From Ampullaceana balthica (Eukaryota; Mollusca; Gastropoda; Lymnaeidae): DNA of 64,000 nt. The notes under the pieces are model-generated. The model had not been told where the DNA came from and did not search any database. It saw only the letters and a program-made list of their open reading frames with translations. The stretch covers positions 119,347 to 183,346 of the forward strand of contig CALYLW010000333.1 in assembly GCA_944989445.1 (NCBI GenBank), read 5' to 3'. Positions 33,719-43,256 of this stretch are shown one piece after another. The position numbers and the translations under genes were made by a program. Position 1 is the stretch's first letter; each line of letters starts with the position of its first letter.

Positions 33719-33910
33719 CCAGTGGTTCCCAATATTTTTTGGCTGGCGACCCCATTTTATAAAAGCTATGTGACCCGCGACCCCCATGAAATTTAAATAA
33801 GTCATTTTCAATAAAGTTAATACAAAATAGAACAAATTTGCTTTATGGTGAATATTTTTAGTCGACATTTGGCGACCCCCAGTTCTTGAATTAACCATTT
33901 GCCATGGGAA
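33719..33910. mobile_element. hAT terminal fragment (CAGTGGTTCCCAA type)
   Basis: CCAGTGGTTCCCAATATTTT followed by 'GGCGACCCC' is the typical terminus of Charlie-like hAT elements. Only one end was recognised. Confidence 0.55.
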
Positions 33911-34079
33911 AATCAATGATCTCTAATCTGTTTCTATCAATTGAGTGTGCTATGGTGCATGGCATTGATAAGGTTTGCAGTTTTCAATATACCAGGTAAT
34001 AAAAACATGAATAGCCAGAACTTAACGTTGTCGCATTCATTAAATACACTTATCTTCTAAGTTTCGATTGGCCTGAGTG

Positions 34080-34594
34080 AACTCTTTTTTTCCACCCTAA
34101 TCGGGTGTCACTTTGTGTTCACCGCACCGTGTTGCACCCAACCTTGCCATGCCACTGTAACTATTGATTACCAACTGTTAGCTCACGACGAACCTCGTGA
34201 CCAAGAAACCAACCAATCGAAGGTCGGCAGGGCTGTGACGTCACAACGGCCCGGGCAGATGGGACAAGACCAGTCAGATGTTACCCGACTGTGTGTAGTT
34301 GTGAAATGTATGCGTGCCTGCATGACACCGCATGGATGTGATTAGAGTTGTGGACACCGTATGCACTAACTGATTGTGCCAGGAAGCATTCACGTTTGCT
34401 TATCGATTTGTGTGTAAGTTCCAACAGGATAGGAAATATTTAGTTTCATTTGAGAACATACGTGAAGCACCTATCTAAGTGTATAGGACCTATGCAAGTG
34501 TATCAGCACCCAAGTAAGAGTGTCCGTAACTATGTGAAAGTTTTTGAAATAACAAGACATTCCATACATCAATAAAAAGTGGTAGTTGTGGGGA
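34080..34594 (+). repeat. Receptor unit 2, upstream block part 2
   Basis: Aligns with 50130-50570 in unit 3: 'TAACTATTGATT', 'CTCACGACGAACC', 'AACCAACCAAT', 'AGTTCCAACAGGATAGGAAA'. Both continue into the same hAT terminus (GCGGCCCATAA), so that insertion predates the unit duplication. Confidence 0.75.
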
Positions 34595-35390
34595 CAGTGC
34601 GGCCCGCGAGTCATATGCGGCCCATAATAGAGTTATTTTGTGGCCCGCTAAGACATTAAGAAAACCAGCCTTATACTGAGATTTGTTTCAAATTCACCCC
34701 CGAAAGTTTGTCTCGTGTCTTCCATTGAGCGCTACACCAATGCACGTACGCAGCCAGTGTAAATACAAACCAATACTGGTCTCAGCTGTTTGTTTTTTCA
34801 ATTTTTGTCTTTGAAAACAGTCCATTTTCCAAATAAAGTGGGGTCATGAATCCTCCGAAACAGCGTAAAATTGGCGACGAATCATCATCATCACCCCCTG
34901 TATTCCCATCAGGGGCATAGGCCACAAAAAAATCTCTCCTGGCATTCCGGTCCTCCGCCAGTCTCTCCAGCCGTCCACAGATGTGCCCACTCTTTTAGAT
35001 GTCTGCCTCCAGTTCCCTTCACCAAGTCCGTTTGGGTTGACCTCTTTTTCTCATGCCCTGGGAGTTCCAAGTGAGGGCTTTTCCCGTGATACTGGATGTA
35101 GGCTTTCTGAGGTTGTGGCCAATCCATCTCCATCTGCGCAGGAATATTTACTTTTCCACTTGCTTATGTGTGCGATGAATACCGTGTGTTTAATGAAGAA
35201 TGGCCGCAAGTATTTCTTTGGTAATACAGGCAAAGAACGCGGTGTTTATGTCATTAAGAGATTTCCGTGTTTAAGGAGTACAATCTGAAACGACACAAGA
35301 AACAAAATAACGATTTTTGGCGGCAAACATTCTAAAGGACTATAGACTATAATGCGCCGCATTGACTAAATCAGTGACAAACTGATGCCA
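34595..35390 (+). pseudogene. hAT element with BED finger (GTF2IRD2-like), split by a LINE
   Basis: Starts CAGTGCGGCCCGCGAG. An ORF start 'MNPPKQRKIGDES' at about 34847 is cut by LINE sequence. After it the typical BED text resumes in a shifted frame at about 35175-35320 ('YRVFNEEWPQVF', then 'SVFKEYNLKRH'). Together these form the N-terminal part of a GTF2IRD2/ZBED-type hAT transposase. No further transposase follows, so it is a truncated relic. Unit 3 carries a shorter remnant of the same insertion at about 50572-50640. Confidence 0.65.
34882..35168 (-). mobile_element. LINE RT tail inserted in the hAT BED exon
   Basis: Minus-strand text includes 'WIGHNLRKP', '[20 protein letters not shown]' and 'RLERLAEDRNA', with two stops. 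These are hallmarks of the C-terminal segment of a widespread non-LTR RT family ('..WIGHTLRKP...WNPQGKRKRGRP'). The tail is GAT repeats. Flanks GCGACGAAT (34873) and GCGATGAAT (about 35169) may be the target duplication. Confidence 0.7.
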
Positions 35391-35439
35391 TTTCTACTTT
35401 TTCCAAAAATAAAATCTAACGTCATCTGCTAAAATCTAC

Positions 35440-35700
35440 GAACACAAAGTGACCACCGCACAGAAACGAATACCCACCTCTGCGCTAGGGGTGGTCGGAT
35501 ACTTCGACCCCGGACGGTTCAACACTGCCGATGCGACCACAGGACGTTTCGACCCAGGTCGGTTCAACCACGGACTATTCGTCAGCGGACGAATCGACCA
35601 CGGACAGTTCGACCACAAGACTGTCCGGGATCGAATCGTCAGTGATTTGATCGGGTTTTGTGTGTGTGCAAAAAAATGTCGACAAAACAACTGAAGCGAT
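35440..35700. repeat. Degenerate GGACGGTTCGACC repeat region
   Basis: About nine occurrences of GGACGRTTCGACC-like words, spaced roughly 15-20 bp over 35500-35640. Open frames of 81 and 84 codons exist on opposite strands; both consist of this repeat (for example FDPGRF) and have no other support. Confidence 0.5.
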
Positions 35701-35819
35701 ATTCAATATCTGTATATATAATTCTCTACGTCGCCCAACCATGCGGGACACCACGCACGCACGCCGACTCTCTAACCCTCCTCCCGCCCCCATTCACCAA
35801 AGCAAGTATGTACAAACGA

Positions 35820-36130
35820 GCATGACGAATGACCCTCGCTGTGGTCGAACCAATGTCTCGAGACCAACAATGGTCCTTGCGTTCACTTGCATTGTTCCTT
35901 CACAGAATAACGTGAGATGAGATTCGTAGTGTACTGGTTATCACATCTGCCTTAAACGGGGAAGGTGCTGGGTTCAAGTTCCAGCGAAAACATGTTTTAA
36001 TTTTTAAAAAAATGTCTGTTTGTGCCCGTTTATTGCCAGCATAGCTGACCCTCGCTAGGGTCGGCCAATCACAGTTTATGGTTGGCAAGTTAATGTGGTA
36101 AAGGGTGGTGGCCAGGTAGATAACCACAGT
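35820..36130 (+). mobile_element. tRNA-derived SINE, copy 1
   Basis: Shares a head ('GACGAATGACCCTCGCT'), a central tRNA-like part (35920-35992) and a tail ('CTCGCTAGGGTCGGCCAATC', 36049-36068) with the minus-strand copy at 62310-63035. Confidence 0.65.
35920..35992 (+). pseudogene. tRNA-like sequence (tRNA-Val type) forming a SINE promoter
   Basis: 73 nt with A-box-like TAGTGTACTGGTTATCAC and B-box GGTTCAAGTTCC. The anticodon arm loop is CTTAAAC. The layout resembles tRNA-Val, but the 5' acceptor strand does not pair fully with the 3' strand and the anticodon stem has a G-G mismatch. It is therefore a pseudogene or SINE head, not a functional tRNA. Confidence 0.6.
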
Positions 36131-36297
36131 GCGAATGTCTCGAAACCAAATATGAGTCGGCAGTCTCCCCCCCCCCATCGACGTTCACTCGCGTTGTTTT
36201 GATTACCTCGTGCTGTAGTTGTGTCCGTTCTTTCTCCACTTTCTTTGCACTCTCCATGAGCAAGTCTACGGCGTATGCTACGCCGCCGGGAGTCTAG

Positions 36298-37109
36298 TTT
36301 TAACAATTAGATAAAAAATTATTACAGGGCAACTCATTCCATATTGAGAGAAATTAAATCAGTTTGGGAAATTAAGTTTAGATTTAGAAGGAAAAAAAAC
36401 CCATCTCGATAGTCCTATACAGACATGAAATAAGTTTAGCAAGTTGATTGGCGCGAGTTAATTTTATCACATATATTATTAAAGTTAAAGACACAATTGT
36501 TCAGCAAACTTAGATTCAGGCTTAAACAAAAATACAGGACAACACAACAAGCTAAATGTTAAACAATCACAGGAACTATGGGACAGACAATAACAAGAAC
36601 TTAAATGACATCGGCAAGAAATATTGGGGAGATAAAACAAGAACTAAAGATAGGCAATATCAAGAACTTCTGGGCAGACAATACCACAAAGACTTAAGGA
36701 AAGACAATGGATAAAACTATTGGACAGACAATACCAAGGACTGAAAAGCAGACAACGCTGAGAACTAAAAAACTTACAGAGCAAATATGCAAACCATGCA
36801 GGGGCGTATTGCTTCTTTAAACTTGGGAACGGGTCGTTATAGATAAAAAAGGAACAAAGTATGGAGGTAGTTTATAGGTAAAAAGCTAATTTAAACCCAA
36901 GGACAAAATATCCACAGGGATTGCTACCGTAATTTCGAAATAGCTTACTGGGTCTAAAGACATTAGATGAAGAGCTGGAATGTGACCAGGTTGGTCTCTT
37001 ATCAAATCAAATGAAGTGGTAGCTAAAAATAGCTACAGTGTGTCGCAAGCACTTATCTTCCATATTAACTTGGCCTTATATTAAGTCACAGACATGACAC
37101 AAGTTGGGT
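36298..37109. other. No gene seen; short duplicated block
   Basis: 36590-36760 ('GGCAAGAAATATTGGGGAGA', 'CAGACAATACCACA') is repeated at 37311-37410. Otherwise AT-rich without frames. Confidence 0.5.
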
Positions 37110-37680
37110 CATTATTTTCACAGAATACTCGTAAGGGAACTTTCTTTTTTCAGAATATTCGTAAGTGAACATTTTATCACATAATACTCGTTTAAGTGAA
37201 CATTCTTTTGACAGAATACACGTAAGTGAACATTTTTATCACATAATACTCGTAAAGTGAATATTCTTTTTACATAATGCTCGTAAAGTGAACATTCTTT
37301 TACATAATACCAAGAACTTAAAGGACATTGGCAAGAAATATTGGGGAGACAAAACAAGAAATAAAGATAGACAATAACAAGAACTATGGGGCATGCAGAC
37401 AATACCACAATTAAACAATTTTATCACAATACTCGTAATGTGCATTTTCTTTACACAGAATACTCGTAAGTGAATATTCTTTTCACAGAATACTTATAAG
37501 TTAACATTGTTATCACATAATACTCGTAAAGTGAATATTCTTTTTACAGGATAATTGTAAGTGAACAATTTTGTCACATAATACTCCTAAAGAGTATATT
37601 CTTTTTACAGAGTACTCTTTAGGGCACGTTATTTTTATCGGCTACTAGTGAGAGAATATTTTTGTCACGTATTTAGGAGT
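37110..37680. repeat. Irregular tandem repeat of about 38-40 bp (ACTCGTAAGTGAACATT)
   Basis: At least ten copies of 'AATACTCGTAAGTGAACATT' with 'CTTTTCACA' or 'TTTTATCACA' spacers. They are interrupted at 37311-37410 by a copy of the 36590 block. Confidence 0.85.
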
Positions 37681-37990
37681 ATCATCACAGCTTCTTTTGG
37701 TTTTAAATGTTGTTGTTTTTCCCGTCAGAGTTCGATTTAAGACAAATGTTTTTAATTAAAATATGATTACCGTATATTTCAAGGATGAGATAAAAACTGT
37801 GCGGGGACAATTAACTTGAAACGAAACTTTTAGAAATAATTTTAATTAAATCCGTATCTTGCCAAGTTAAATCGAATGGAAGTTCTATTATAGGTGTCTA
37901 AATTTTCCTGGGTTTGTAAATGTGTGTGTGTGCAGTGGCGTAGCTAGAACTTTTGCCTCCCGGGGCGGTCTCCAGCGTGCCGCCCTTTTT

Positions 37991-38412
37991 AGGGGCCGCC
38001 CATAAATGACGTCAAGCACCTGGGGCGGGGAGGGGAGTCATACACTTGTGACGATGCGTGACGAGGGGGGTGTGTTTGAGAAATGTGAGATCACGTCAAA
38101 ACGCGTAACTTTAAATAAAACTTCCACTTAAATATTGATTACTGACACTTTATTTAAAGACGTTTGTGTAAAACGCGTGTTAAGATATTAAAGTGCAGCC
38201 TTGCACTAAACAAATACTTAAATGACAAAAATGGATTTGAAACATACTCATTTTCAAATAGAAAATATGGCTTTTATGGCGGGGGAGGAGGGGGTCAAAG
38301 CTTTAAGACATCATATTGAAGAAGGGGTCTAAGTTTTTGTGACGACGTGTGACGAGGGCGGAGGGGGTGAAAAATCGGCCAAAATTGCGTGACGTCATTT
38401 ATGGACGACAAA
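37991..38412. mobile_element. TIR element of the GGGGCCGTCCATAAATGACG family
   Basis: GGGGCCGCCCATAAATGACG at the left and 'TGACGTCATTTATGGACGAC' at the right are inverted repeats. It is non-coding. Relatives are at 54907-57666 (ends) and 46644 (partial). The terminus includes the palindrome TGACGTCA. Confidence 0.75.
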
Positions 38413-38559
38413 TAGTCGATTATTTGATGTTTTTTTTATAAATTAATAAACATGAATAAATAATTGCAATTGAAACGAAGTAAAAGTGGGGAACATGTTA
38501 ACCATTGCATGCCATATTTATGTCAGCAGTAGTAAAAGAGGCCGCATAAGATGATATAC

Positions 38560-39520
38560 CTATAAATACCATCCATCCAACAGGTGCCGTGCCCAGAGGA
38601 GTAGGCGGTCAAGCCTCTCCACAGCTCTCTGTCTTTGGTCTTGCCAATCAACTCCGCTGGTGATTGTTCCCCATGCCATCTTGTAAGCCCATCCAGCATC
38701 TTTTATCTCTGTCTGCCTCGATTCCTTTTGCCCTCGATCCTTCCTTTTGTTACCATGTGTTCCAGCCTGCCTCGCCTCATGACGCGTCCAAAAAATCTAG
38801 ATTGTCTCTTTCTGAAGCTAGACATAATTTTCGTTGTCTGGCCTGCTTCTTTTAGAACCTCTTCGTTACGCTTCTTCTCCGTCCTTGGTAATTTTAACAT
38901 TCGCCTAAAGAACCACATTTCACAGGCTTCCAAACGTTTCTGTAATTCATTTGTGACTGTCCAGGCTTCACATCCATAAAATAAAACTGGTTCGCTGTAG
39001 CACTGAAGCACTCCTTTCCTCACTTCCTTTGATACGGATGTGTTGGTCAGGAGATTCTTCATTTAATTGAATACTGCTTTGGATTGTCCTATTCTGCTTT
39101 TTATCTCAATTGTGCATTTTCCGTCTGAGGTCAACATTGTTCCAAGATATTTAAATTTGGTGACTTGTTTTAATGTTTCTCCATCTACTACTAATCTACA
39201 TTCTAGGTTGGTTTTCTTTTTAGATATTACCATTACTTCTCTTTTCTTTTTGTTCAAGCTTAGGCCTTTGTTTACATTTTACTTAACTATTTTTTCCAAC
39301 AATCTTTGTAGTTCTTCTTCGCTCTTTGCAATTAGCACTGTGTCATCCGCGTATCTCAAATTGTTCAAATTGTAACCTCCCACAGATATTCCAGGAAGGC
39401 CCTCAATATGTTTCATTATGTTTTCGCTGTATAATGAAAAGAGGTCTGGTGACATTACGCATCCCTGTCTCACCCCCAGCTTAATTTTTTGATAGCTGCC
39501 GATCCTCTTTTCGACCCTTA
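38560..39520 (-). pseudogene. LINE endonuclease-reverse transcriptase, C-terminal half with three nonsense codons
   Basis: Read from 39473 down in one frame: '[20 protein letters not shown]', catalytic YADDTVLIA, stop (about 39278), 'KKREVMVISKKKTNLECRLV', 'FKYLGTMLTSDGKC', stop (about 39060), 'VLQCYSEPVLFYGCEAWTV', 'RMLKLPRTEKKRNEEVLKEA', 'FFGRVMRRGRLEH', stop (about 38700), 'MLDGLTRWHG'. The product was an RT of the RTE-like 'endonuclease-reverse transcriptase' class. The frame is otherwise conserved, so decay is by point mutations. Confidence 0.88.
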
Positions 39521-39729
39521 TCGCAGCTGATTGTTGCCAATAAATGATTTTTATGATTCACAGAAGCCTATAAATACACATTTATAAAAATACACTACAC
39601 ATTTTTAAAGGGCACAAGAAAGTTACTGAGGTCGCAGGTCCCCCACCCCCCATGAGATAAAACATATTCCAAATTTACACCCATAAAAACATTATCAATT
39701 TCTATTCTTTTATTTATATTGATAAATAC

Positions 39730-40480
39730 CGGTAAACGATTTTTTTTACAAACAAAGAAATTGTATACATTCGTATGTTATGATATTTATACATTTACTT
39801 TCCTAACTTTCATAATAGAAAAATCGTGTATTATACTATCAAAATTTATTTGTAATATCTTTTTCTATGGACAATATTGCAAGATTTTGTTGTCTTACAT
39901 CGCTCATTGTGGAACGAAGATAATTTTTATCAACTTCACTTTGGAGAAGCTCCTTTCACAACCAGCGACACTGATAGCAATTGTTGAAACAAATCATAGC
40001 AAAAAAATTACAATGTTGGGTACAGAATTTTCCAATCTTACTGTTGAATAAATTTTAATAGATCAACGGGCCTTTCAACCCATTTTTCTAACATAATTCC
40101 TCTTCTTGTAGTGTAGGTACAGCCATAAAATCTGGATCCTTCTTCTTTCAATATTGAACTGTTCTTTATAAATGTCAATAAAGTAACTTATTTTATGTTC
40201 AAATGCTTCCTCCAGTAGGTTACATGGTATTATACACGAAAATTAACTTGCAAAGACTTGCAACTCATCAAAGCGTTCTTGTATTTTGTTTTATAATTCC
40301 ATCCATGGATAAAAATATTTCCCATTGTACTTCTCGTTCTAAAGATAGAACCACGTCTTCTGAATTTTCCCCACTCGTATTTTTTCTCATTCTAACTCAG
40401 CGTTCAGTTGATATCTCCAACTATTTACAAATTGTTTGGCTGATATAACAGCGTTCTGTATTAGCACATCTCTTTGTTCC
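39730..40480 (-). pseudogene. hAT transposase C-terminal remnant (ZMYM-type)
   Basis: The minus strand reads, in shifting frames, 'DVVLSLEREVQWEIFLSMDG' (about 40370-40310), a Ser-Val-Ala-Gly-Cys-Glu-like segment (about 39970), then 'NLAILSIEKDITNKINFDSI' (about 39870-39810). This is the dimerisation region of hAT transposases. Frameshifts and stops disable it. It is probably the original cargo of the 37933-42096 element. Confidence 0.65.
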
Positions 40481-41449
40481 ATGCAATGCGTTTGCATTAA
40501 TTTAAAAAAATGACGGGTTCCCATAAATTGAGATAACATAGTAAAGAAAAAGATTGCAATGAATTGAGTAAAATTTCAGCATCTGATCTCGTTTTACTAG
40601 TTATTTTTTAGATGTCATTTTTTCCAAGACGCTTGAAATTTTAAAGTAAGTCTTTTTCGAAATTATTTATGCTCATTGTGGTGTTGATTATAACCGGAGA
40701 AATTTGAATTTTTTCATGTTCTCTCCATAAATCTTAATGATTTTCTATAAAATAAACGAATTTAAATTATTTTCACATTACTTTAATTGGATAATCGTAA
40801 CATTTTTAATGAATAACAGTATTTTAATGAAAGGCAAAAATTATTTGTGCTTCGTTAATGTAATAAAAACAAAATAAATTAAATTTTTAATAAGGTACCA
40901 TACAATAATTTTCTGGAGACTCAAACAGTAATATAAACTACTACTTGCAAGTTAAACACAATATTTGAACCACCATGAATTTTAGGCACTTGCTCGCGCA
41001 TCATTCTGCAAATGTCGAAATTCCACGCAAAAACCATCGTGGTGATATTAATAGCACAAATTATTGGGCCCAGTGGTGATGTGTTTTTACCACGTTTTTA
41101 TTAACTCGCTTTCGTTTCTGTGGCATTGTTTGTTTGTTGGTAGTTTGTCTCTCCACAGTTTTTCAAATCTGCCAACGTAAAATTAAACCACTTCTGACGG
41201 TCATAGAGAGCTCAAAGTCATACCACAGATAGATCTGGGATGACAATGCATTGAATCACAATTTGAGATCGATCGAATGTTCCGTAATTAAATTAATGCA
41301 TTTCTTAGTTTATCTTTATATAAGCATCTGTACCCGCCTGCCGTAGTTTCATTTCACGTGGCGAGTTCACCCCGTGACCACATCGCTTTATTGTTAAACG
41401 TTGGGCGGACGCTAATGAGGTGTTTGGTAAAATAAATAGAGGTAAAAAA

Positions 41450-41850
41450 AATATTTTTAAAAACAACGTTTTTATTATTGGACTAAAAAGAATAAAATAA
41501 ATAAAGGTAAAAACATGATTTTTAAAAAACCACGTTTTTATAAGTGGACTAAAAAGATGAAAATAATTTAAAATTAATAAGTTCAAGTACTTTCATATAA
41601 TATGACTAAAAACGTGGGCGGGTGTTTGGTATAAAAAAATTAAAGATTTATAATTAAGAAGGCAAAAAAGAGATCTATAAGTGAGAGAATGAGTGAATTG
41701 CATATGTAAAGCCTCATAAGCGCCCGCCCAACATTTTTAGTCATATTATATGAAAGTACTTGAACTTATTAGTTTTAAATTATTTTCTTCTTTTTAGTCA
41801 ACTTATAAAAACTTTGTTTTTAAAAAATCATTTTTTACTTTTATTTTTCT
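41450..41850. repeat. Inverted repeat, arms about 110-130 bp
   Basis: The left arm ('AATAAGTTCAAGTACTTTCA', 'ATATGACTAAAAACGTGGGC', to about 41622) and right arm ('CGCCCGCCCAACATTTTTAG', 'TGAAAGTACTTGAACTTATT', from 41721) are complementary with a spacer of about 98 bp. It lies inside the hAT element near its right end. Confidence 0.8.
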
Positions 41851-42097
41851 TATAAAAGTGTCATTTGGTCGTATACCGCTTAATTTTCCAAACAAATCGA
41901 TACTTTTTTTTAAAATTGATTTTAAATTTTTGAACGGTTTTGCGCCACCTTCGTTTTCCCCCTTCAAAAGAAAAATGATGGTTGTCGGAGTAGGTTGTCG
42001 GAGTAGGTTGCACTTTTCAGATGCCCACAAATGCCGCCCCTAAATGTGTGCCGCCAGGGGCGGACCGCCCCCACCACCCCCTCTAGCTACGCCATGT

Positions 42098-43090
42098 GTG
42101 TGTGTGCGTATGTGTGTGCGTGTGCGTGAATAGATTGATTGTTTTGTGTGTACACGAGTTGATGTATGATATGATGTGCAAAAGAGTTGATGAATGGTAT
42201 TATTATGTGTGCAAACAAGTTGAAGTATGATATAATTGTGTGTGTAAAAGAGTTGATATATTGTGTTATTATGTGTGTACACACGTTGATATATCGTAAT
42301 TTTATGTGTGTAAACAAATTGATGTATTGTATTTTTATGTGTGTAAACAAGTTGATGTATAGTACATGCATTATTAAGTTTTTACTCGAGTTGATTTATG
42401 GTATTTTTAAATCCTTTATATTAACTCGTGGTGTCTGCGGCGGACCTTGCTTGCTTGCTTGCTTGCTTGCTTGTCGCCAAAACTTTTGATCGATTTTTAA
42501 CCCACTTGCTCGCAAGATAGCGAGCTGAAATTTTGCAGGCAGTTTCGTACCGATAATAAAAACAATGTATCAAAATTTCAGATCGATCGCATGTACCGTA
42601 ATTAAATTATTGATTTTTTAGATTATTTTTTTTATTCCTATGTATCATGCTATTTTTTGAGATAGAGCGTCGCGGTGCGTATTATATTGAACAACCTTTC
42701 TGTCGCGCAATAAGGTGCGTATTTTATTGACAGCTCTTTTTATAAACATATTCCTGATCGGTGCGTATTATATTAAACATGTTTTACGACACAACTTCAA
42801 TTTTGTATTTCTGGATGGTCTGGCGCTGCGTATTATAATGAACATTCTTTTAGTTACTTCTCGTACATAAAGGATTTATAGTCAAAAACTTGGTTTTTTA
42901 CGGGTTTTTCTTATTATGTGTGTAAACGAGTAATGTATTATTATGAGTGTTAACGATTTTATCTATGTTATTAATATATGTGTAAATGAGTTTTTTTGTA
43001 TGGTATAATTATGTGTATACAAGTAGATTGATGGTATGATGTATGTACAGTAATGTACACAAGTTTATGTATGGTAATGAATGTGTGTGT
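42098..43090. repeat. Unit 2 intronic minisatellite (GTGTGTAAACAAGTTGATGTA), split by FamK
   Basis: Imperfect units of about 30-45 bp at 42120-42395 and 42905-43080 correspond to the arrays upstream of genes A and C. A (TTGC)n-type tract is at 42446-42472, inside FamK. Confidence 0.8.
42398..42905 (+). mobile_element. FamK dispersed element, copy 2
   Basis: Near-identical to 29836-30335 end to end, differing mainly where GCCCGCCCGACCGCCC is replaced by GCTTGCTTGC. Same TTTTTAAATCC start and AAACTTGG end. It lies inside the presumed gene B intron. Confidence 0.85.
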
Positions 43091-43209
43091 AAAATTTGAT
43101 GGCACTGTGCGTTTTTATTGATTATTTGGTTTTATTATTTCTTTATTTGAAAGATATTTTTTTTCTATCCTTTCTCAAAATATAATGTGTTTTTTTCCTA
43201 CTATTTCAG

Positions 43210-43256
43210 GTTTAAAATTCAAACAAAACCTTGTACCCTTAACTCTTACCCCAAAT
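43210..43256 (+). promoter_or_regulatory. Gene B 5' UTR and upstream acceptor
   Basis: The acceptor TTCCTACTATTTCAG (AG 43208-43209) is followed by GTTTAAAATTCAAAC, as in genes A and C. The frame is open further upstream to 43185, but that part lies in the pyrimidine tract and is not coding. Confidence 0.65.

Larger units (their letters stand above)
35721..36297 (+). mobile_element. Helitron-like non-autonomous element (GGCGTATGCTACGCC hairpin), with nested SINE
   Basis: The left end is near TATATAATTCTCTACG. The right end carries the hairpin CGGCGTATGCTACGCCG (36269-36285) followed by 'CCGGGAGTCTAG|T', with CTAG at 36294-36297. The same hairpin-to-CTAG arrangement ends the insert at 48687-48925, and a weaker copy lies at 61549-61650 on minus. 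The SINE at 35820-36130 lies within it. Confidence 0.6.
37933..42096 (-). mobile_element. 4.2-kb hAT transposon in a GT repeat, within the presumed gene B intron
   Basis: Left terminus CAGTGGCGTAGCTAG at 37933; right terminus CTAGCTACGCCA near 42084-42095 with an eroded end. Both are flanked by (TG)n, so the target was a GT microsatellite. G/C-rich 'CCGGGGCGG' and 'CCGCCAGGGGCGG' subterminal segments also match. It contains, from left, a GGGGCCG-type MITE, a LINE fragment, a transposase remnant (39730-40480, minus) and a large inverted repeat. Confidence 0.7.

Noticed and set aside
35920..35992. Functional tRNA gene
   Set aside because: The acceptor and anticodon stems do not pair properly and the sequence is embedded in a dispersed repeat; the same holds for 62818-62890.
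43185..43256. Upstream Met 43185 as the start of receptor B
   Set aside because: This part is the intron pyrimidine tract and acceptor; paralog A starts at the position equal to 43257.
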